Origin: Lepus europaeus
Taxonomy: Eukaryota > Chordata > Mammalia > Lagomorpha > Leporidae
Reading direction: 5' to 3'
Assembly: GCF_033115175.1 (NCBI RefSeq)
Contig: NC_084838.1
Span: 60,542,468 to 60,606,467, forward strand
Length of the DNA stretch: 64,000 nucleotides
Below, piece by piece: positions 11,046 to 22,699 of the stretch. The position numbers were made by a program, and so were the translations under genes. The notes below the pieces were generated by a model that ran no database searches, was not told the origin of the DNA, and was given only the letters and a program-made list of their open reading frames with translations. How positions within the stretch are numbered: the first letter of the stretch is position 1; every line of letters begins with the position of its first letter.

Positions 11046-12300
11046 GACATGTCAGTGGCCTGTTTTTATGAATGAAGTTGTATTGTAAATCCCCCTTACC
11101 CATTTATTTACACATTATCTATGACTTTTTTCGCTAGACTGTCCCCAAAGTCTGATTATTTACTGACTAGTCCTTTAGAGTAAAAATTTGCCAGCCCCTG
11201 TTTTAGAAAATCAAGAACTGGATAGGTAAGAGTCGTTCCTCTTGCTTAAAAAATGACCAGAACATGTATGTAATAACACCTCACAATGACAACTCTCCAC
11301 GCCTGGGTGTGGTGTCTATAGATGAGGAAACCAAGACTGAGGTTCCTGTTCCCAGCCAGCTCTCGTTCTGGGTGGTTCATGCCGTGGCTGAAAACTATTT
11401 CTGCCCCCTCCCTTCAGGCTCACTTACCTTACCATCCCTCACTCTTCAAAAATGACTCTTTTCCCTCTCCACTTCAGGGGTCAGAGAGGGATGTGACCTG
11501 AGGATGAGTTTTCTTCAAGCTCCTCCCGGCAAACTTGAACATCTCTCCTTAGTTTCTGTCTCAGAGGGGCCACTTTCTGCCCTGGTCTCATAATCCCCTC
11601 TCAGCCCTCTTTCCCTGGAAGCTCCATCAGGTGTCCTCTCCCTTTCCTTCTCCAGCCTTTTCAGTTTCTCTGGCTCACTGCCCTTGCATTCACACAATGC
11701 CACTTCCCTGCAGATACTTACATCTCTACAGATCTACATATCAGTAGGTATGAATATTTTGCTATATTCATGTGTGCTGTTGGTCTGTTTCTCTTTCTCA
11801 CCTCTCTTTCCCTCTCCCTGCCCTCTCTCTCTCTCTGTCTTCACAACTTGCATTTCCTTCAAAGTCCCACACAACCTGGATGAGTTTAAGCAAAAGCTAG
11901 GAGTTGATGGCACCCTGGGAAACCTCAGAGATCTGAAGTGAAATCCAGAAGAGCTGAGCATCCAGGCTTTAGGAAGTGCAGCCCAGGGGCACTCGGGTCT
12001 AAGCCCTGGCATCAGGGTCTCCAGAAAAGAACCTCCCTCCTGACTGCTCCTGTCTGCTTTTCTTGGTGTGGCTTCCATCACTCACATGGTATTCCCACCA
12101 AGCTGGAAACATGGCTGCAGGTGTCTCCCGGGGCCATATCTCTTCAAAACTGCCATCAGTGAGAAATGGTCACCTTTTCTTAGCTCTGATTTAATAATCT
12201 TCAGAGAGGGGTCCAAATGTGGGCCATGCACCACTCTGCATTGGGTACCGTGATTACAGCATTCTCTGAACCATGTGCTAAGAGTGGAGGGCAGAGCAGT

Positions 12301-12337
<37 letters not shown>

Positions 12338-12807
12338 CTGTGAACCAAAGACAGGAGGGGTCCTGGGTAGCAAAAGCAAATAGATTTTCATGATATGCCT
12401 GGTTTTCCTACTTCGTTTCCTACAAAACCTGTTAAAGGCATCACCGTGCTTTCTGTATCTTGGTAGCCAACTATAGTTCACTCAGCCAGTTCACCTGGGC
12501 TTCCATCCTCACCCTTCCATCTCTCCGAAAGCTTTGTTAAGGTCATGGATGTCCTCATTGGCCACGGTGGACTTATCTTGAAGGCTTTTGGCTCCATCAA
12601 ACTCTTTTCTTCTCAGAAACCTTTATCCTTTGAGGCTTGGGGAGTGCCGCACTGGCCTAGTTCTCATGCTCCTCTGTGTACACATCACTGTCTTTGCTGG
12701 TCCCTGCCTTGCTGGTTTTGCCTTAGGATTTTATCCCTCAGGACTGGTCTTTGTCCCCTTTCGACTGGCATTGTGATGGCTCCCAGAGGCTCTGACCCCA
12801 CACCCAA
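11046..12807. other. Mostly unrecognised; possible DNA-transposon end and a 27-bp poly-A run
   Basis: The stretch ending about 11,205 (aaaaatttgccagcccctg) resembles the end of a hAT-type repeat, but only over a short length. A run of 27 A residues lies at 12,306-12,332 with no matching flanking duplication that I could find. CT-rich low complexity is at 11,790-11,840. No gene is seen. Confidence 0.35.
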
Positions 12808-12928
12808 GGGTTGTCAAAAAGTTCACGGAAACTGTGTGCTCATATTACCCAGAAACTGTGCATGGGTCTCGAAGCATTTTGCACCAAAATAAACTTATCT
12901 TTTCATTCCATTTTGTATGATTTTTAAG
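12808..12928 (-). repeat. Short mariner-like repeat, minus copy
   Basis: Read on the minus strand: aaaatggaatgaaaagataa, then gtttattttggtgcaaaatg, then ccgtgaactttttgacaac. This aligns well with the plus-strand copy at 46,835-46,975. The ends (tttttgac/gtcaaaaag) suggest a non-autonomous DNA transposon. The family name is uncertain. Confidence 0.55.
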
Positions 12929-13231
12929 CAAATTTGTTCACTTGTTTATTCAGAAGGCGTAATGACAGAGATAGAAGGGGGGAGAGAGAGAGAGAGAGAG
13001 AGAAAGAGATTCTTCTGTCCCCTGGTTCACTCCTCAAATGGCCACAATGGTTGGGCTAGGCCATGCCAAAGCTAGGAGCCAGGAACTCCATCCAGGTCTC
13101 CCATGTGTGTGGCAGGGGCCCAAACAGTTGGACCATCTCTTGCTGAAGCAGAGCAGCTGGGACTCCAACCAGCCTCTGATATGGGATGTCAGCATTGCAG
13201 ATGTCAGATGCTCTGTGCCACAAAACCAGCC
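12929..13231 (-). mobile_element. Lagomorph C SINE, older copy
   Basis: The inverted tail and a GA-rich stretch (gggggagagagagagagaga) are followed by ctggttcactcctcaaatgg, aggtctcccatgtgtgtgg and a diverged head ending gtgccacaaaaccagcct. Confidence 0.88.
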
Positions 13232-13469
13232 TGTGTGCACACATAAGCCAGGGGCTCCTGTGTCTCTGCCTTCCAGCCTTTTCTCCATTCTGATTCCCCA
13301 AGAGGCAGTTCTGGTTCTCCCTCTGGCACCTGTGCATACAGAAACAGACATTATTTTTTCCTCTCTGGCCTTCCCTCTGCAGACGTTCTTCTCCTTTTGG
13401 AGCACCACCATCTTCCCAGTCTGCAAAGCCAGGAACCTGCAGGTCTTCACTTTTTCCTCCTCACTCTCT

Positions 13470-14275
13470 GTATCCACAAGACAAGCCCATCTCTTAAATA
13501 TTGCTCAGATCCCCGCAGTTCTTTCAATGCTACTTTGTTTCTGAAAGCCATCATTGCTTGCCAGGATTATTTGCAAAGCTTTACAAACTGGCCTACTTGT
13601 TTTAAAACCCTTCTTGCTCCCTGCATGGTTATCTTTTATTATATGTATGTGTAATATATTTATTATACATAGTATATAAAATATGTTTTAGTTGTATCAA
13701 TGTATAGACACAAACACACTCTCATACGAATTTTTCCAAAGTGCACTCTGACTTTGTGACCCCTTTGCTTAAAAACGTGAATCTTGGGGTGGGCGTTGTT
13801 GTGCGGTGGGTTAGCTGCTGCTGGGGAGGCACACATTCCATATGGGAGGGCTGGTCAGAGTTTCAGCATCCCTGCATCAGATCCAGCTTCCTGCTAATGC
13901 ATCTTGAGAGGCAGCAGATGGTGGCTCAAGTGCTTGGGCCCCTGCCATCAATACAGGAGGCCCAGATGGCATTCCAGGCTCCTGGTTTCTGCCTGGCCCA
14001 GCCTGGTTTTGGGGGGGCATTTGGGAGAGTGAACCAGTGGATGGAAGATCTTCCCCCATCCCCAGTGTGTGTTTGTATTTCTGTTTCTCTCTCTTGCTCT
14101 GCTTTTCAAGCAGTTGAAACTTAAAGATTCTGTAGAAGTGCATCTTTTTCTTACTTTGTTCAAGGGGAGCAGCCAGCACCCATTGGTCTCATATCTTAAT
14201 ACTCCTCTTCATACAGCCCTGCCTCAAGTGCCTCAAGCTGAACACCATTCTCTTCATGCCTTCTAAAATATGTGT
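13470..14275 (+). repeat. L2 relic, split by a C SINE
   Basis: The segments 13,470-13,785 (catcattgcttgccaggatt; gtgacccctttgcttaaaaac) and about 14,121-14,275 (gccctgcctcaagtgcctcaa) read like consecutive parts of an old L2. The C SINE at 13,786-14,120 interrupts them. Divergence is high. Confidence 0.45.
13786..14120 (+). mobile_element. Lagomorph C SINE, older copy
   Basis: ggggtgggcgttgttgtgcggt head, cagcttcctgctaatgcatc, gggagagtgaaccagtggatg and a decayed tail (gcttttcaagcagttgaaac). Confidence 0.88.
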
Positions 14276-14325
14276 TTATTCCCAACAAATTCGTATATGA
14301 CATAGTTTTGACTTCTTAATCTATT

Positions 14326-14602
14326 TCCACTTTATTTGAAAAGAAGAGATATTCCATCTCCTTGTTTACTACCCAAATATCCAGGCCAGGGCCAAAACCA
14401 GGATCCTAGACCTCAATCAAGGTCTCCCACATGGGTGACAGGGATCCAAATATGTGAGCCATCACCTGCTGCCTCCCAGGATCTGCATTAGCAGGAAGCT
14501 AGATCAGGAGCAAAGGACTAGGATTTGAACCATACACTCTGACATGGGATGCGGGCATTCCAAGTGAGATGAAATTTAACTATTGGGCCAGATGCCTGCC
14601 CC
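14326..14602 (-). mobile_element. Lagomorph C SINE, diverged
   Basis: Inverted order: tttatttgaaaag tail, cttgtttactacccaaat, aaggtctcccacatgggtg, and a head reading ggggcaggcatctggccca on the minus strand. Confidence 0.85.
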
Positions 14603-14650
14603 TCACAAAGTTTTTATAGTGAAAAAATTCTGTTTACAAGATTTATTGTG

Positions 14651-14985
14651 GGGACCGGCTCTGTCGTAGCAGGTAAAGCTGCCACCTGCAGTGCCGGCAT
14701 CTCACATGGGTGCCAGCTGAAGTCCCAGCTGCTCCACTTCCAATCCATCTTTCTGCTATGGCCTGAGAAAGCAGTAGAAGATGGCCCAAGTCCTTAGGTC
14801 CCTGCACCTGCATGGGAGACCCAGAAGAAGCTCCTGCCTCCTGGCTTCAGATCAGTGCAGCTCCGTCCATTGCAGCCATCTGGGGAGTGAACCAGCAGAT
14901 GGAAGATTGTTTCTCTGCTTTTGAGTCTCTGTAATTCTACTTTTCAAATAAATAAATAAATAAATAAATCTCTTTTTTTAAAAAA
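14651..14985 (+). mobile_element. Lagomorph C SINE with target-site duplication
   Basis: Head ggggaccggctctgtcgtagc. The body is complete. The tail is five ataa units, then atctcttttttt. The flank tttattgtgg is repeated downstream as tgtattgtgg. Confidence 0.92.
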
Positions 14986-15049
14986 AATATGTATTGTGGA
15001 AAACGGTAACCTCTGTCTGTGCTCCTTCTCGAAGTGACCATTTTCTTTC

Positions 15050-15320
15050 TTTTTTTAGAAAGAAGGAAGGGAGGGACAGAGAGAGTGAGATCTTCCATCT
15101 GCTGGTTCATTCTCCAGGTGGCCCCAACAGCCAGGCTGAAGCCATGAGCCAGGAGCTTCTTCTAGGTCTCTCATGAGGGTGCAGGGCCCATGCACTTGAG
15201 CCATCTTCCATTGCTTTCCCAGGCCATAGCAGAGAGCTGGATGGGAAGTAGAGCAGCCGGAACTCAAACCAGTGCCCATATGGGATGCCGACACTGCAGG
15301 TGGTAGCTCAAACTTTTATG
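15050..15320 (-). mobile_element. Lagomorph C SINE, diverged
   Basis: Inverted tail tttttttagaaagaagg, GA-rich stretch, ccatctgctggttcattctcc, gcacttgagccatcttccattg. The head is badly eroded after the inverted gcagtgtcggc segment. Confidence 0.85.
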
Positions 15321-15975
15321 CCGCAACATTTTAAATTTACACTTATTTTACTCTCTTGTGTGTGGCTCATGCAGACATATACTTCCCTTTCTACATGCTC
15401 CCACTGTAGTTATAACATAAATTGAAAAATACATATTCAGACTTTATATTAATGTAAATAGAACATTTTTCATAACAGAACCACATCATGTATTATGACT
15501 GCATTTTCTTTCTTGAGCAACTTTTTTTTTTCCATGAGTTAATTGCTGTGGTTTTTAAATTGTTTACTTTTCTATATACCAGTCAGTGATTTCGTCCTAA
15601 GCTCCTTGCCAGAGTTAAAGTAATTCTCCCAATACATTCACACATGTCAGGTAATCCATCTGTTTTATTTATGTTCCAGTGCTCTGTCTTCTGGAATCTC
15701 TCTGTCTCCTCATCTGAGTTTTCAATTTGGGGGAATGAAGATGATTTTAAGAGAAAGCACTCAGAAACAAAACACATACATTACTCAGGCGTTAGGAGAG
15801 AAAAGAAAATGCTTTCCCCAGCTGTCATCTCCACTTACTTTATTTAAAAAAAAAAAATCACCATCAATTTATCTATGTCAACGTATTATGTCAATTACAT
15901 GGCCTCTTGTATTACATGGCCTAACTAGTTTGTTTCCACTTAGAAGCCTGTAAAATGTAGATTCTTCCCTCAGTT
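15321..15975. other. No recognisable feature
   Basis: AT-rich unique sequence with no repeat or gene recognised. Confidence 0.3.
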
Positions 15976-16289
15976 TATGGTGGGATGGGAACAGGTGTGT
16001 AGCCTAGCTGTTAAGATGCCTTTATCCCACATCAGAGGGCCTGAGTTCGATTTGGTTCCAGATTCTAGCTTCACACCAATGCAGATCGTGGGAAGCAGCA
16101 GTGATGGCTCTATTAACTGGGTTCCTGCCCCTTAGCTGGTAGACTCAGGTTGCATTCCCAGCTCCTTGCTTCAGCCTGGACCATCCCTGGGCTTGGAAGC
16201 CATTTGGAGAGTGAACCAGAAGGTGTGAACTCTGTATGTTTGTCTTTCTCACCTCAGTTTTTTAAAATTTTTAAGTATATGGTGGGATG
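15976..16289 (+). mobile_element. Lagomorph C SINE with perfect 12-bp target-site duplication
   Basis: tatggtgggatg occurs at 15,976-15,987 and 16,278-16,289. The SINE between is diverged: gggaacaggtgtgtagcctag head, ccatttggagagtgaaccag, and a tail tttttaaaatttttaag. Confidence 0.9.
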
Positions 16290-16418
16290 ATGACAATGCT
16301 GATAATGATGATAATGAACCTACAGAGGATAATAAATAAACAAATTATATCTTTTTGTGTGTGTTTGCAAAAAACAGAAAGCAGCTACAGAAGAAGAACC
16401 ATTGGCATCATGGCTGCT

Positions 16419-16753
16419 TTTTTTTTTTTTTAAGATTTATTTAATTTATTTGAGAGGCAGAGTTAGAGAGAGAGGTAGAGATATACAAAGAGAGATCTTC
16501 CATCCACTGGTTCACTCCCCAAATGGCTGCAATGACCAGAGCTGAGGTAATCCAAAGCCAGGAGCCAGGAGCTTCTTCCGGGTCTCCTACATGGGTGTTA
16601 GGGCCCAAGAATTTGGGCCACTTTCCGCTGCTTTTTCAAGCCACAGCAGAGAGTGGGATCAGAAGTGGAGCAGCTGGGCCTCTAACCAGTGCCCATATGG
16701 AATGCCGGAACTGCAGGCCAGGGCCCCAACCTGCTGTGCCACAGCTCCAGCCC
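16419..16753 (-). mobile_element. Lagomorph C SINE, older full-length copy
   Basis: Thirteen T residues, then taagatttatttaatttatt, GA-rich stretch, cactggttcactccccaaatg and the head ggctggagctgtggcacagc on the minus strand. Confidence 0.92.
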
Positions 16754-16834
16754 ATGATGCTTCTTACACATGAGCTTCTCAGAAGCCCCGTGGTTCTTCA
16801 CTGGATCACAGTAACACAGCTAATGTTCCCATGA

Positions 16835-17065
16835 AGATAGCTTAGATTTCATCAGCACCAAGAACGTGCCAGGCCCTGGACTGAGCGCTGCACCTGCCTT
16901 GTTTCTCTTACTCTATGCTACAGTCCTATGCGGTTAAACTGTCACTACTACGAATTCACAGAGGAGACCCTACTGGCTGGCCCGGAGTCACACAACCAGT
17001 GTGCATGGGATTCGAGAGGAGTGAGCCCATGAATTCTGACCTGAGAGCCCCATGCTTGCCTCTGT
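16835..17065 (-). repeat. MIR SINE, antisense
   Basis: gccaggccctggactgagc, gtcctatgcggttaaactgt, gagtcacacaaccagtgtg and gaattctgacctgagagccc follow the inverted MIR order. Confidence 0.72.
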
Positions 17066-17479
17066 GCCAGCCTGCTCGTGACCTTAGCCTGTGGGACCTA
17101 CTGATAGACTAACGAGTGATTGAAGAGAATACAAAATGTGTTTTGAAGAACGAGCACCAACTATATTATGAGCATCAGATCATTGGAATCTTTTTATGTT
17201 TAAGTCTGTGTTCCCAGCATTGCTCTGGGTGTGTCTGCTGAATTTTATTGAGTGCACCCCCTCATTCCCACAAACATGTCAGCGTATGTTCTTTCTATGA
17301 AGAAGGGAGAAAGAGCACACATATTAAGCAATGCCTGCAAGATTCTGCAAAATCAGAATTAGCTTTTCTCTCTGTTTTCACCTAAGACCCTACTTGGGCT
17401 TGCCCCCGGTCCAGGATATCACACTTTGTCATCATTCCCTTTCCCTGCCATGTCTTTTCTGGGCTCCTGCAAATACAAC
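17066..17479. other. No recognisable feature
   Basis: Unique-looking, no repeat recognised. Confidence 0.3.
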
Positions 17480-17725
17480 TCCACTGCCATGAAATCTTTT
17501 TGACCCCTTCTCCTCCTGGAAGACACTCACTCACCCTGAGGACAGTTCCGATGTCACCGCTGCAAGCTTTGCTTTCTGTGACTTTTGCAGAGGACTTCCT
17601 TCTTCATGTTCAACAGGGACACAGCTTAGCTTGCCTCCACTATAGCGTGCCTCAGTGCTCTCTATACAAGCTCCTCACACAGTGCTCGGCCCTCTGAAGG
17701 TATTTAGCAAAAGTTTACTTCATTA
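17480..17725 (+). repeat. L2 3' end relic
   Basis: ctcacacagtgctcggccct followed by gtatttagcaaaagtttact and attaatgaacaaag matches the L2 terminal pattern. Upstream CT-rich clauses fit L2 as well. Confidence 0.5.
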
Positions 17726-18599
17726 ATGAACAAAGAAATCAATGGATGAGTGGATGAATAGTCTCTGTAAACTTTCTCCATAGACCAAGAACCTGGCAAT
17801 TCTCCAGAGCTAATTTCCTCCAATAGGAAAATTTCCCCAAGCTGTTCCCTCCATAGTTTACCTTCTTGTATCTTCATTTGAAATTTTTATTTTAAAATAT
17901 TGCATAGTGGAAAGTGGCTGATCCTTAATTTCTGACTATTTTTATTGTACCCAGCCGAGTGCAAATATTCCATTCCACTACTTTGTTATTCTTTTCGATA
18001 TTCAGCATACATACTACCCATAAAAATGTGACTTCCTGCTTTATTTCTAGTGTAACACATGAGGGTTCTATAAAACTCCACCGGAGAAAATGAAGTGTAG
18101 TGCAGACAGAAGATTTTATCTGTGCATGTGGCTCCCCACTGTCGATTCGTATCATGTAATTCTACTTAGCACTTTTGGGCCATTTCCTTCAAAGCACTTT
18201 CCAAGTATTACCTAAGTGATGCAGCATAGGTGAGGGTGGGATGCCAGGAACTTGAGCTGTAAATGCAGAACTGTTAAACACAGTTCCGAGGAAATTAGAT
18301 TTTAGAGTTGGAAAAGAAATACGGTCCTGACACCAACACCCTGTCTCACTTCAAATGACCAAGTCCCCACCTCTCTTCCAACATGTCCTCCGTGAGGACA
18401 AGGGCGATATTATATTAACTGGAAGGGCAATGGAGAGGTGGTTTTCCAAAGATTATGAAAAGCTATAATCCCCAGTGGGCAGCCTCATTACGGGACAGTT
18501 TAATTCGAAGTTGTCAGAAAAAGAACTAGAACTACCAACCCTAGGAAATCAAGACATGGTCCACTCCAACTGGAAAAGCCACTGACGGTTCAAGAGCAA
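17726..18599. other. No recognisable feature
   Basis: Unique sequence without a supported gene or repeat. Confidence 0.3.
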
Positions 18600-18735
18600 G
18601 CATAAGGTTAAATTGTAATAATTGCATCTGTTACTAATTAAGTACCTACTGTATGCCAGGTGTTTTGTATGAAGTATCTTTAATCCTTTTCACAACACTC
18701 AGGACAAAGTAATGAATCTTCAAAATTGAAGTGTG
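18600..18735 (-). repeat. MIR relic, antisense
   Basis: aattaagtacctactgtatgccaggtgttttgtatgaag and ttaatccttttcacaacactc are the inverted MIR 3' half. Confidence 0.6.
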
Positions 18736-19242
18736 TTCGGTGTTAGCTTCAAGCTATGCGGGGTCCCTCCCATAAGAAGGACAGCTTTTGGAAAATTCTA
18801 CTGGATGGAGAAGGCCAAAGGCTCAGTCAGGAGTTTTGCTTTTTCAGAATTCCTGTTTTTAGTCTCACATAAATGTCTGCAGGGTTCAGGTTAACAAGTT
18901 GTGACCCCTGGGGAACGGACTTATGGGTTCAGTGTAAGTTTTTAGATTTCTGATTTACTTGCAATAAAAAAGCATATGATGATTTAGTAATTTCAAAATA
19001 TTATAATGAGAAAAAAGTGTAAAGGTTTTGTATAGTCTGGGTTCTGTTTTCAAGTGTTGCCTCTCTGGCCAGGCTGGTGTCCACTGCAAATCCAAGGTGG
19101 GCGTGTGCTCCGTCCAGTGCATCCGTGCGTCTGACCCGTCTAGCAACTGCCTGCTCCCTAGTAAGCACTTAGCCGTTATTTGTTGAGTGACTTCTCTATG
19201 GGAACTCTTAATGTTCTGTTTTCCTTTCAATGACAATATAAA
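18736..19242. other. No recognisable feature
   Basis: Nothing recognised. Confidence 0.3.
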
Positions 19243-19594
19243 AGTGAAACATTGGGGCTGGTGCTGTGGTGTGGTGGGTAAAGCTGTCTGTAGTGCCGGC
19301 ATCCCCTATAGGCACTGATTTGAGTCCCAGCTGCTCTACTTCTGATCCAGCTCCCTTCTAACAGCCTGGAAAAGCAGCAGAAGATGGCCCAAGTGCTTGT
19401 GCCCCTGCACCACTGTGGGAGACCAGGAAGAAGCTCTTGGCTCCTGGCTTTGGATCAGGCCAGTTGGGACCATTTGAGGAGTGAACCAGCAGATGGAAGA
19501 TGACTCTCTGTGTGACTCTCCCTCTCTCTCTCTGTAACTCTTCCTTTTGAATAAAATAAAATAAATCTTTTTTAAAAAAAATAGTGAAACATTG
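19243..19594 (+). mobile_element. Lagomorph C SINE with perfect 12-bp target-site duplication
   Basis: agtgaaacattg at 19,243-19,254 and 19,583-19,594. The SINE has the head gggctggtgctgtggtgtgg, a complete body and the tail aataaaataaaataaatctt. Confidence 0.95.
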
Positions 19595-20300
19595 TGTGTA
19601 TCTTGAGATTGGCATGGTGTTTCAGTGCATAGGTTTGCATTAAGACTTTAATCTTATGCTCATGGCAAATGGCACAAGTGAATGAGAAAAAAAAATGCAA
19701 CTGTAGTGCTTAAATGAAGTGCACCTGCTAAGCTAAGGCCAAGGATGCTGTGTCAGGCTGTAGAGTGATAGCTGCACAGATGTCACCAAGCCCTTTACTG
19801 TGCAGCCACATGGAGCTCAAGAGCATCAAGGTCAGTGATTTCCTGTCAGCCAAAGAACAGCAACTGTCACATTAATGGTATTCCTTCAGCTTATGGGGTT
19901 CTCATTGTATTTTTAAATCTTAGTTTTATAATTGTGTAAAACCCATAAGCAAAGTGTAATTTCTGTGTGCCTGTAGTTGAGTGTTATAATAAAAATAACT
20001 TATGTCAAGCACTGAAAATCTGTCGAAACTTTTTTTTTTTAAAAAAGGAATAACTCAGAGAAATGCAACCTGAAGTTGTTATTGAAAATGTTAGAGCAGA
20101 CAAACTAATGATGTCATGGGCATTGAACTATCAAATCCATAGTGTGCACGCATTGGTCAGTCAGGTGGAAATGCACAGAATAGGACTGCTAGCCACGCTG
20201 AGCCTCCTACCCCCAGGACATACTCACTGACTTTATCTACTGTTAATCAGAATCAAGATATACAGTATCTTTGGCCTTCTCCTGACCTTCCAGTCTAGTA
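19595..20300. other. No recognisable feature
   Basis: Unique sequence, nothing supported. Confidence 0.3.
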
Positions 20301-20770
20301 GCCCTATATAGTTGTTCATCTAACAAATACTCAGTGAGAGCCCTCCAGATGCCAGACCTGGCTCTCGGGTCCCCGCCTGGGGGCTTTTTGTATGCAGTCC
20401 TGACAGTCCTCTCTGCCATGTGTGTCTCTCCCGCTGATACTGTTTACTCAACTGCATGTGGTTTCTGTGATTATACATTAATTGCCAGAACCAGGCAACA
20501 AGAAGTGAGATGCCCATGGTTTCTGCCATGCTAAGACTTGAACTCCACCACACTGAGCTCTCCCTGTGGGCCTGACCTCACTGCGGGGGCCAGGAAATGG
20601 CCAAGTATTCCCCAGCTCCAGGCTTCTCTCCCTGCTTGGTTTCCTTCCCCAAAGGGCCCAGCAGACGTGGGATTTGCCTGAATTCACACAAGTAATGAAT
20701 ATTAATTCTAGTCGCCTCTTCTGCCAATTCAACAGATCCACCTCTGAGTAACACAGAACCCTCAGCATAT
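20301..20770. repeat. Possible MIR/L2 relics
   Basis: catctaacaaatactcagtgag with atgccagacctggctctcg (20,316-20,360), and gaattcacacaagtaatgaat near 20,680, resemble pieces of L2/MIR tails. They are too short and diverged for a family call. Confidence 0.3.
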
Positions 20771-21116
20771 GATGTCTGATCTTGTAACAAATAAAAACGT
20801 GTTTAAACGATATCAAGTTATCAAGTTGGAAGAGTAGGAAATAGAATGATATAAGTCTTGACTACATGTAGCTACATAAAATATATGCATAACTCCTAAG
20901 AAGGTTTGAGAGGAAAATTATTGTGTTATTACATATTATTATAAATATAGTATCGTATTGAGTTCAATGCTTATGACATTTTTTCCATTGAATTTGAGAG
21001 TAGTTGAATTCAGTTGACATGTCATGCTTTTGGTAAACATTTGGTGGTTCCAAGTTTTCTCAGCATTTTTTTGTCCTCGCATCAAGATGATTATGACTGG
21101 CTTTAAACTTAACAAC
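20771..21116. other. No recognisable feature
   Basis: AT-rich unique sequence. Confidence 0.3.
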
Positions 21117-21450
21117 AGTAGTCCTGGGCCGGCGCCATGGCTCAATAGGCTAATCCTCTGCCTGCGGCGCCAGCACACTGGGTTCTAGTCCCAGTCGGGG
21201 CACCGGATTCTGTCCCGGTTGCCCCTCTTCCAGGCCGGCTCTCTGCTGTGGCCCGGGAGTGCAGTGGAGGATGGCCCAAGTTCTTGGGCCCTGCACCCAC
21301 ATGGGAGACCAGGAGAAGCACCTGGCTCATGGCTTCGGATCAGCAGCAGCCATTGGGGGGGGGTGAACCAATGGAAAAGGAAGACCTTTATCTCTGTCTC
21401 TTTCTCTCACTGTCCATTCTGCCTGTCCAAAACAAAACAAAAGTAGTCCT
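21117..21450 (+). mobile_element. Young lagomorph C SINE with 9-bp target-site duplication
   Basis: agtagtcct at 21,117-21,125 and 21,442-21,450. The head gggccggcgccatggctcaat and gggttctagtcccagtcgggg contain the pol III A and B box positions. The tail is caaaacaaaacaaaa. About 30 bp of the GC-rich segment between cggatcagc and ggccatt is missing. Confidence 0.95.
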
Positions 21451-21875
21451 TACCTTCTGCCTTTCTTATTTCAAATAGGGGTCATCTGCTTTGCCCAGTG
21501 GTCTAGAACCTCTCCCATTCTCCATGATTTCTCAAAAAGACCAAAAATGCTGAGAAGCATTCTGACTTCATATTGTCTGCTTCTTTCAGTGCCCTTGAAA
21601 TTAAGTTCCTAAGATCCAGGGTCCTTATCTTTAGGTTTCAGTTTCCTTCTTTAGAATGCTTATACTATGTTCTCAAGGACTCAGCATTTCCATCTGAGAA
21701 AAAGGAAGGTTAGATAAGATTGTCTCTAATTTACCTTCTAGGTCTGAATGATTACATTAAGAACAACTGTGTATTGCACAAATTTGAAAAGGTCTCTCAT
21801 CTGTAATAAAAGTATAAAAAGTCAAACTTGGCAGCCGAAAAAATTGAACTTAAAGCATATAAATTTAAGAACGGA
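21451..21875. other. No recognisable feature
   Basis: Unique sequence, nothing supported. Confidence 0.3.
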
Positions 21876-22195
21876 GGGAGCCAGTGCTGTGGCATAATAG
21901 GTTAAGCTTCTGCCTTCAGCGCCAGCATCCCATATGGGCAGCCAGTTCGAGTTCTGGATGCTCCACTTCTGATCCAGCTCCCTGCTAATGGCTAATGGCC
22001 TGGGAAAGCAGTGGAAGATGGCCCAAGTGCTTGGGCCCCTCACCCATGTGGGGACCCAGAAGAGGCTCTGACTCCAGGAGCCTCCAGGGGGCTTTGGATG
22101 GAGCCAGCTCTTGCTGTTGTGGCCATTTAGGGAGTGAACCAAAAGATGGAAGATCCCTCCGTAACTCTGCCTTTCAAATAAATAAATAAATCTTA
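21876..22195 (+). mobile_element. Lagomorph C SINE, older copy
   Basis: gggagccagtgctgtggcata head. ggctaatggctaatggcctgg contains a local 8-bp duplication. The tail is ctttcaaataaataaataaatctta. Confidence 0.92.
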
Positions 22196-22379
22196 GAGAG
22201 AAAGAGAGAGGTAGAATACCATGTTTTTTTTTTTTTTTGTATTTTTTGTATTTTTTATAAAATCAATACTATTTGATTTCAGAAACAACACTTAATGAAA
22301 AAATTAGGAACTAGTGTGAATATTTTCAACTGAATTTTTTATTCCTAATATCCTGATATTCACTAAGGTACAACTTATG

Positions 22380-22660
22380 ATCCAGTCACAAAAGAAGAAA
22401 TATTGTATTATTCTATCTACAGGAGCTACCTAGAGCACTCAGAGTCACAGGGACAGAGAGAATGGTGATTGCCAGAGGCTGGGAAGACAAGACAAGGAGG
22501 AATTACAGTTTAATGCTTACCACATTTTGGTTTTATATCATGAAGAGTTTTGTGAGTGGAGAGTGGTGATAGTAACACAATAATTGAAATATTCTTAATT
22601 CTACTGAACTGTACACTTAAAAGGTTAATATGTTAAAAATCAGAAACTGTATTACGAATT
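22380..22660 (+). mobile_element. Old L1 3' UTR end
   Basis: gaatggtgattgccagaggctgg, ggagagtggtgatagtaacac and actgaactgtacacttaaaa are the conserved 3' terminus of old mammalian L1s. Confidence 0.8.
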
Positions 22661-22699
22661 ATTCAAATGCAAGGAAGTCAGTTTCACTTTTATATATTC

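Noticed and set aside
12306..12332. 27-A run as the tail of a retrocopied gene
   Set aside because: No matching flanking duplication and no recognisable coding or SINE body upstream.
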